Positions 63,130 to 64,000 of a stretch of 64,000 nucleotides of DNA are shown piece by piece. Below the pieces are notes generated by a model, which saw only the letters and a list, made by a program, of their open reading frames with translations, did not search any database and was not told the DNA's origin. The stretch comes from Bacteroidaceae bacterium (GTDB taxonomy: Bacteria; Bacteroidota; Bacteroidia; Bacteroidales; Bacteroidaceae). The position numbers were made by a program, and so were the translations under genes. Location of the stretch: NCBI GenBank assembly GCA_017466065.1, contig JAFTUV010000034.1, forward strand, positions 62,001 to 126,000, read 5' to 3'. Numbering within the stretch: position 1 is the first letter of the stretch; every line of letters begins with the position of its first letter.

Positions 63130-64000
63130 ATGAAAAAGATATTAGTTGCCACAGAGAAACCCTTTGCCGCCGTTGCAGTGAAGGGAATAAAAGAGGTTGC
63201 CGATGCCGCAGGGTATGAGCTCTCTTTGTTGGAAAAATATACAAGCAAGGCCGAGCTGCTTGCCGCAGTTGCCGATGTTGATGCGATAATAATCCGTAGC
63301 GACATTATAGATGCCGAGGTTATGGACGCTGCAAAAAACTGCAAGATTGTGGTGCGTGCCGGTGCCGGATTCGACAATGTTGACCTTGCCGCAGCAACCG
63401 AGCGAGGTATATGTGTGATGAATACCCCCGGACAGAACTCCAATGCCGTGGCCGAGCTTGCCTTCGGAATGATGGTCTATGCCTATCGCAATATGTACAA
63501 CGGAACATCGGGAATGGAACTCAAAGGCAAGAAGCTGGGAATACACGCATACGGTAACGTTGGTCGCAACGTCGGCCGCATAGCAAAGGGCTTCGGAATG
63601 GATATTTATATATACGACATATTCACTCCCCAAGAGATTGTGGATGCCGATTGCGTCAAGCGTGTTAATTCGGCCGAGGAACTTTACAGCCTGTGCGATG
63701 TTGTGTCGATACACATCCCCGCAACACCCGAAACAAAGAACTCTATCGGCAAGGCCCTTGTGGGCTCAATGCCAAAGTCGGCTCTTGTGGTGAACACTGC
63801 CCGCAAGGAGGTTGTAAACGAGCCCGAACTTATAGAACTTATGGCCGAGCGCACCGACATAAAGTATGTTACCGATGTTGCTCCCGCTGCATTGGAGGAA
63901 TTCTCTAAATTCGAGGGCCGTTTCTTTGCCACTCCCAAGAAGATGGGTGCGCAGACAGCCGAGGCTAATATAAATGCCGGCATTGCTGCCGCGAAGCAGA
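63130..64000 (+). CDS. serA: D-3-phosphoglycerate dehydrogenase (3' truncated by window edge)
   Basis: The first 290 residues of a D-2-hydroxyacid dehydrogenase that oxidises 3-phosphoglycerate in serine synthesis. It starts MKKILVATEKPFAAVAVKG. NAD-binding GIHAYGNVGRNVG lies near 137, and NTARKEVVNEPEL near 222 holds the catalytic Arg. Where most PGDHs have a catalytic His in TPHLGxST, this protein reads TPKKMGAQTAEAN. I recall the same variant in other Bacteroidota SerA proteins. No ACT domain is visible before the window ends, though the remainder is unseen. It is co-transcribed with serC. Confidence 0.93.
   Translation, partial: MKKILVATEKPFAAVAVKGIKEVADAAGYELSLLEKYTSKAELLAAVADVDAIIIRSDIIDAEVMDAAKNCKIVVRAGAGFDNVDLAAATERGICVMNTPGQNSNAVAELAFGMMVYAYRNMYNGTSGMELKGKKLGIHAYGNVGRNVGRIAKGFGMDIYIYDIFTPQEIVDADCVKRVNSAEELYSLCDVVSIHIPATPETKNSIGKALVGSMPKSALVVNTARKEVVNEPELIELMAERTDIKYVTDVAPAALEEFSKFEGRFFATPKKMGAQTAEANINAGIAAAKQ

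Overview
This is a 64 kb stretch of mostly core chromosome from a member of the Bacteroidales (Bacteroidota). Four things point there. Promoters repeatedly show the Bacteroidota -33/-7 type (TTTG or TTG, 19-20 bases, then TAnnTTTG or TATCTTCG). Shine-Dalgarno sequences are weak or absent. The gene content is typical of the order: Rpb6-like omega subunit, DUF4293 protein, MtaB, Bacteroides-type serine palmitoyltransferase, and a GluP-galK-galM cluster. There are many LxxC lipoproteins. Genus cannot be fixed from the sequence alone. I see no prophage, integrase, transposase, CRISPR array or restriction system.

Layout. 1-3300: end of rpsI, rpsB-tsf with a structured leader, an ECF-type sigma factor and a 59-residue small protein. 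3500-7100 (minus): MFS carrier and lipoprotein S9 peptidase. 7400-16400: a 1411-residue secreted GH2 enzyme with ricin-like and dockerin-like modules, then mtaB, a GT2 glycosyltransferase, a tetrapyrrole-methylase-fold methyltransferase and a FadL-type outer membrane protein. 16400-25500: uvrB; bamD-omega-DUF4293; a DsbA-like protein; bcp-mscS-thioesterase; SulP. 25500-33300: HAD phosphatase, 5'-nucleotidase, TspO, CbpA-like co-chaperone, SPOR lipoprotein with rhaM, and ruvX-def-TPR protein. 33400-40200: thrS, infC-rpmI-rplT, a probable 6S-like (Bacteroidales-1) RNA, and mltG with a GH20 hexosaminidase. 40300-45100: capsule-type OPX and Wzc proteins, serine palmitoyltransferase, tRNA-Pro. 45300-51600: MATE exporter, tkt-rpiB, tex. 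51800-58700: galM-gluP-galK, grpE-dnaJ-folC. 58800-64000: a serine-type sulfatase with a DbpA-like helicase, then serC-serA.

The genes fall into coherent modules: translation, envelope assembly (BamD, MltG, OPX/Wzc, SPOR, FadL), galactose use (the GH2 enzyme elsewhere could feed galM-gluP-galK), the non-oxidative pentose phosphate pathway, protein folding and serine/sphingolipid supply (SerC/SerA make serine, which Spt condenses with acyl-CoA).

The least expected content is intergenic. Several short dispersed repeat families recur: an AAACTGTTTAAATTT-ended family, including one 211-bp MITE-like element with about 40-bp inverted ends; a GAGCGAG...AGCGAGTGC family, including an 83-bp tandem duplication; and TGTCAT-ended REP-like elements. 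Many copies can fold as cloverleaf-like three-way junctions. Other structured loci are a GC-rich three-way junction in the galM leader, palindromes at the sulP and small-protein promoters, and a hairpin overlapping the bcp promoter. I found no clearly new multi-gene system.
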